Positions 62,555 through 64,000 of a stretch of DNA of 64,000 bases are shown in pieces. The number at the start of each line of letters is the position of its first letter. Within the stretch, counting starts at the first letter, position 1. The position numbers and the translations under genes are program-made. The notes under the pieces were generated by a model that was not told the origin of the DNA, ran no database searches, and saw only the letters and a program-made list of their open reading frames with translations. This stretch comes from Methanobacteriota archaeon (GTDB taxonomy: Archaea > Halobacteriota > Methanomicrobia > Methanomicrobiales > Methanoculleaceae): the NCBI GenBank assembly GCA_016841955.1, contig JAENYE010000002.1:432967-496966 (forward strand), read 5' to 3'.

Positions 62555-63018
62555 GCTTCTCCGCAAAGATGCGATCGGTCGGAGAGAACGGAGTCGTTCT
62601 CAACCCCCCACTACCCCGAAATACCCCCGGAATTCCCGGATGGCGATTCGCCTGCGGGATATCCCGGAGGGGTGTATTATCCAGTGTCCGTTATCCAATT
62701 CGAGGAAGGAGGTATTGTTTATCATTATTTTTGGCTATCCCTATATGAATATATCTATCCAAAAATGAATATAAAATACGTCATTTAAGATTTCTGTTTT
62801 CTATTGTACTCCCCTTTTACCATAAGGCTGGTGAAAAGCATCTGTCTGTTGAGGGGCTCCGTGGCGGGTTGGGCAAGGCCGGCCGACACCGTCCCGGCCA
62901 GAAGGTTCTCCGGTCGAAGCATCAGGGAAGCCTTCCTCGCAGGACGACCCCGAAGACCCGCTGGAGGTGATACGGATGAAACTATTTATGGCATGGACCC
63001 GTCCGGTATACCCGGCCT
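62555..63018. other. Intergenic region before the DUF1614 gene
   Basis: 464 bp without a supported gene. The middle (62710-62810) is AT-rich. Near the end are GGAGGTGAT (62963-62971) followed by an ATG at 62976 that is out of frame with DUF1614, and a TATA-like CTATTTATGG about 34 nt before the DUF1614 ATG. Confidence 0.45.
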
Positions 63019-63726
63019 ATGGAGACCGAGCTACCCACGATCGCGATTCTGCCGCTCCTCTTCAGTCCGGAGCAGATCCTCATCGCTTTAGCCGTCCTCA
63101 TACCTGCCCTGGTCATCTTCAACCTGCTTCTCGTCACCGAGGGGGCCTTTGAATCGATCGGGCTCCGGTTCTACCAGGCGGTGCTGGTGACCGCAGGGGC
63201 GCTGCTCGGCAGCCTGATCGACATCCCGCTGGTCCCCATCGATGCATCCGTCATCGCGGTCAACGTCGGCGGCGCCGTGATCCCCTTCTTCGTGACCGCC
63301 GGGATGGTCGCGAGTGGCCGGGTCTCGCGCCCGAAGACCCTTGCCGCCATTGTCGCCGTATCGCTCGTCGCCTACGCGTTCGCAACGCCGGTCCCGGGTC
63401 TCGGGATTACCGTGCCGTTCTACATCGCACCCCTCGCCGGGGCTGTTGCAGGACTCCTCCTCGCCCGCGGCTGCCGCGCCGCCCCCGGGCTCGCCTACGC
63501 CGGCGGGACCATGGGCACCCTGCTCGGCGCCGACATCCTCAACCTCGCGAATCCCGACGTAATTGCGGCACTTGCCGGAGGCCGGGCGACCGTCCTCTCC
63601 ATCGGGGGTGCCGGGATATTCGACGGCATATTCGTCACCGGGATCCTCTCGGTCCTGCTTGCGGCTTATGCAGGGAGGGGTCTGAGGAAGAGGGGGGGAG
63701 TCTGCCCGCAGGAGGGGACGGAGTGA
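63019..63726 (+). CDS. DUF1614 family membrane protein
   Basis: 235 residues, about seven hydrophobic segments. VIAVNVGGAVIPFFVTAGMV, LAYAGGTMGTLLGADILNL and SIGGAGIFDGIFVTGILSVL match DUF1614, a prokaryotic membrane family of unknown function. Start assigned to the ATG at 63019 by the TATA-like CTATTTATGG upstream. Confidence 0.87.
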   Translation: METELPTIAILPLLFSPEQILIALAVLIPALVIFNLLLVTEGAFESIGLRFYQAVLVTAGALLGSLIDIPLVPIDASVIAVNVGGAVIPFFVTAGMVASGRVSRPKTLAAIVAVSLVAYAFATPVPGLGITVPFYIAPLAGAVAGLLLARGCRAAPGLAYAGGTMGTLLGADILNLANPDVIAALAGGRATVLSIGGAGIFDGIFVTGILSVLLAAYAGRGLRKRGGVCPQEGTE

Positions 63727-63861
63727 GGGGGGCGAACTCCGGGATGCAGAGTGAACTCACCAAAAATACGGTTTTTCCAAATAAGGTGCGTTGCGCAAAC
63801 CTAGTGCACACGAGTTCTCAAAGGTTGTAAGCACCCAACACTTGAAACGAGGAAAAAACCC

Positions 63862-63934
63862 GGTGCAGTGGACCGTGGGGATATCGCGTCTGGGGGAGGG
63901 GCTGACGGGGAGGGGGGAGTATTCCCCCCTCCCC
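63862..63934 (+). repeat. Dispersed hairpin repeat family A, copy 3
   Basis: CAGTGGACCGTGGGGATATC matches the core of the copies at 13551 and 1919 (inverted). The hairpin arms GGGGAGGGGGG (63907-63917) and CCCCCCTCCCC (63924-63934) enclose AGTATT. The flanking sequence from 63727 to the right edge holds no supported gene. Confidence 0.7.
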
Positions 63935-64000
63935 TGTCCCCACCACCCTCTCGGCGATACCCCCTTGAAATCCGTGTATGGAGTATGCAACCGAAAAGGA

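Noticed and set aside
62804..63091. 95-codon plus-strand frame before DUF1614
   Set aside because: Basic, Ser/Arg-rich, overlaps DUF1614 in another frame and has no ribosome site.
1..64000. Search for CRISPR arrays, transposases, integrases and rRNA genes
   Set aside because: No regularly spaced repeats, no transposase or integrase motifs and no rRNA sequence were recognised.

Overview
The window reads as a chromosomal segment of a GC-rich methanogenic archaeon, most likely order Methanomicrobiales (Methanoculleus-like). This placement is my inference. It rests on archaeal-only or archaeal-type genes (sn-glycerol-1-phosphate dehydrogenase, PriS primase, GINS, ribosomal proteins L44e and S27e, aIF2-alpha, Nop10, PIN-ATPase-KH protein), on families typical of methanogens (DUF473, a DUF5611-like protein, UPF0179, UPF0058) and on archaeal promoters (TATA about 26-33 nt before leaderless or short-leader starts).

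Layout. 1-1737: 5' end of a B12-dependent ribonucleotide reductase, divergent from cobyric acid synthase. 1981-8267: a type IV pilus/type II secretion-like operon (ATPase, two TadC/FlaJ-like membrane proteins, an upstream accessory protein), divergent from a prepilin peptidase. 8274-13370: hisI, PIN-ATPase, leuS. 13934-21803: DUF5611-like, PAC2, DUF473, tRNA-Arg(TCT), metG, an unknown gene, a DHH phosphoesterase, tRNA-Phe(GAA), a hemerythrin-like and a ferritin-like protein. 22217-28375: Hsp20, NifX-like, trehalose synthase (TreT-like), a two-component pair, riboflavin reductase, a lipoprotein. 28620-35128: FMN glutamate synthase-like protein, sugar epimerase, an unknown membrane protein, 2-oxoacid:ferredoxin oxidoreductase KorAB. 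35145-40945: a signalling island of sensor kinases, a receiver and a broken HAMP/CheW gene. 41166-48506: broken SDR, MFS transporter with a structured leader, two nitroreductases, TMEM175-like channel, a fused AguB-AguA enzyme, MntP, DUF362. 48933-54840: zinc ribbon, proS, SpoIIM/DUF63, egsA-UPF0179, ADP-ribosylglycohydrolase. 54908-60724: information-processing cluster (UPF0058, Elp3, PriS, GINS, L44e, S27e, aIF2-alpha, Nop10, PAC2). 60849-63726: frameshifted RDD gene, rhodanese lipoprotein, motif-degenerate ABC ATPase, DUF1614.

The most notable items are the AguB-AguA fusion, the ABC ATPase altered in its Walker A, Q-loop, signature and Walker B motifs, a nested-stem RNA leader before the MFS gene, a kinase-like protein lacking both its phosphoacceptor His and an ATPase domain, and three families of dispersed GC-rich intergenic repeats, one built around a long G-run/C-run hairpin. 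All calls come from reading the sequence; no database search was run.
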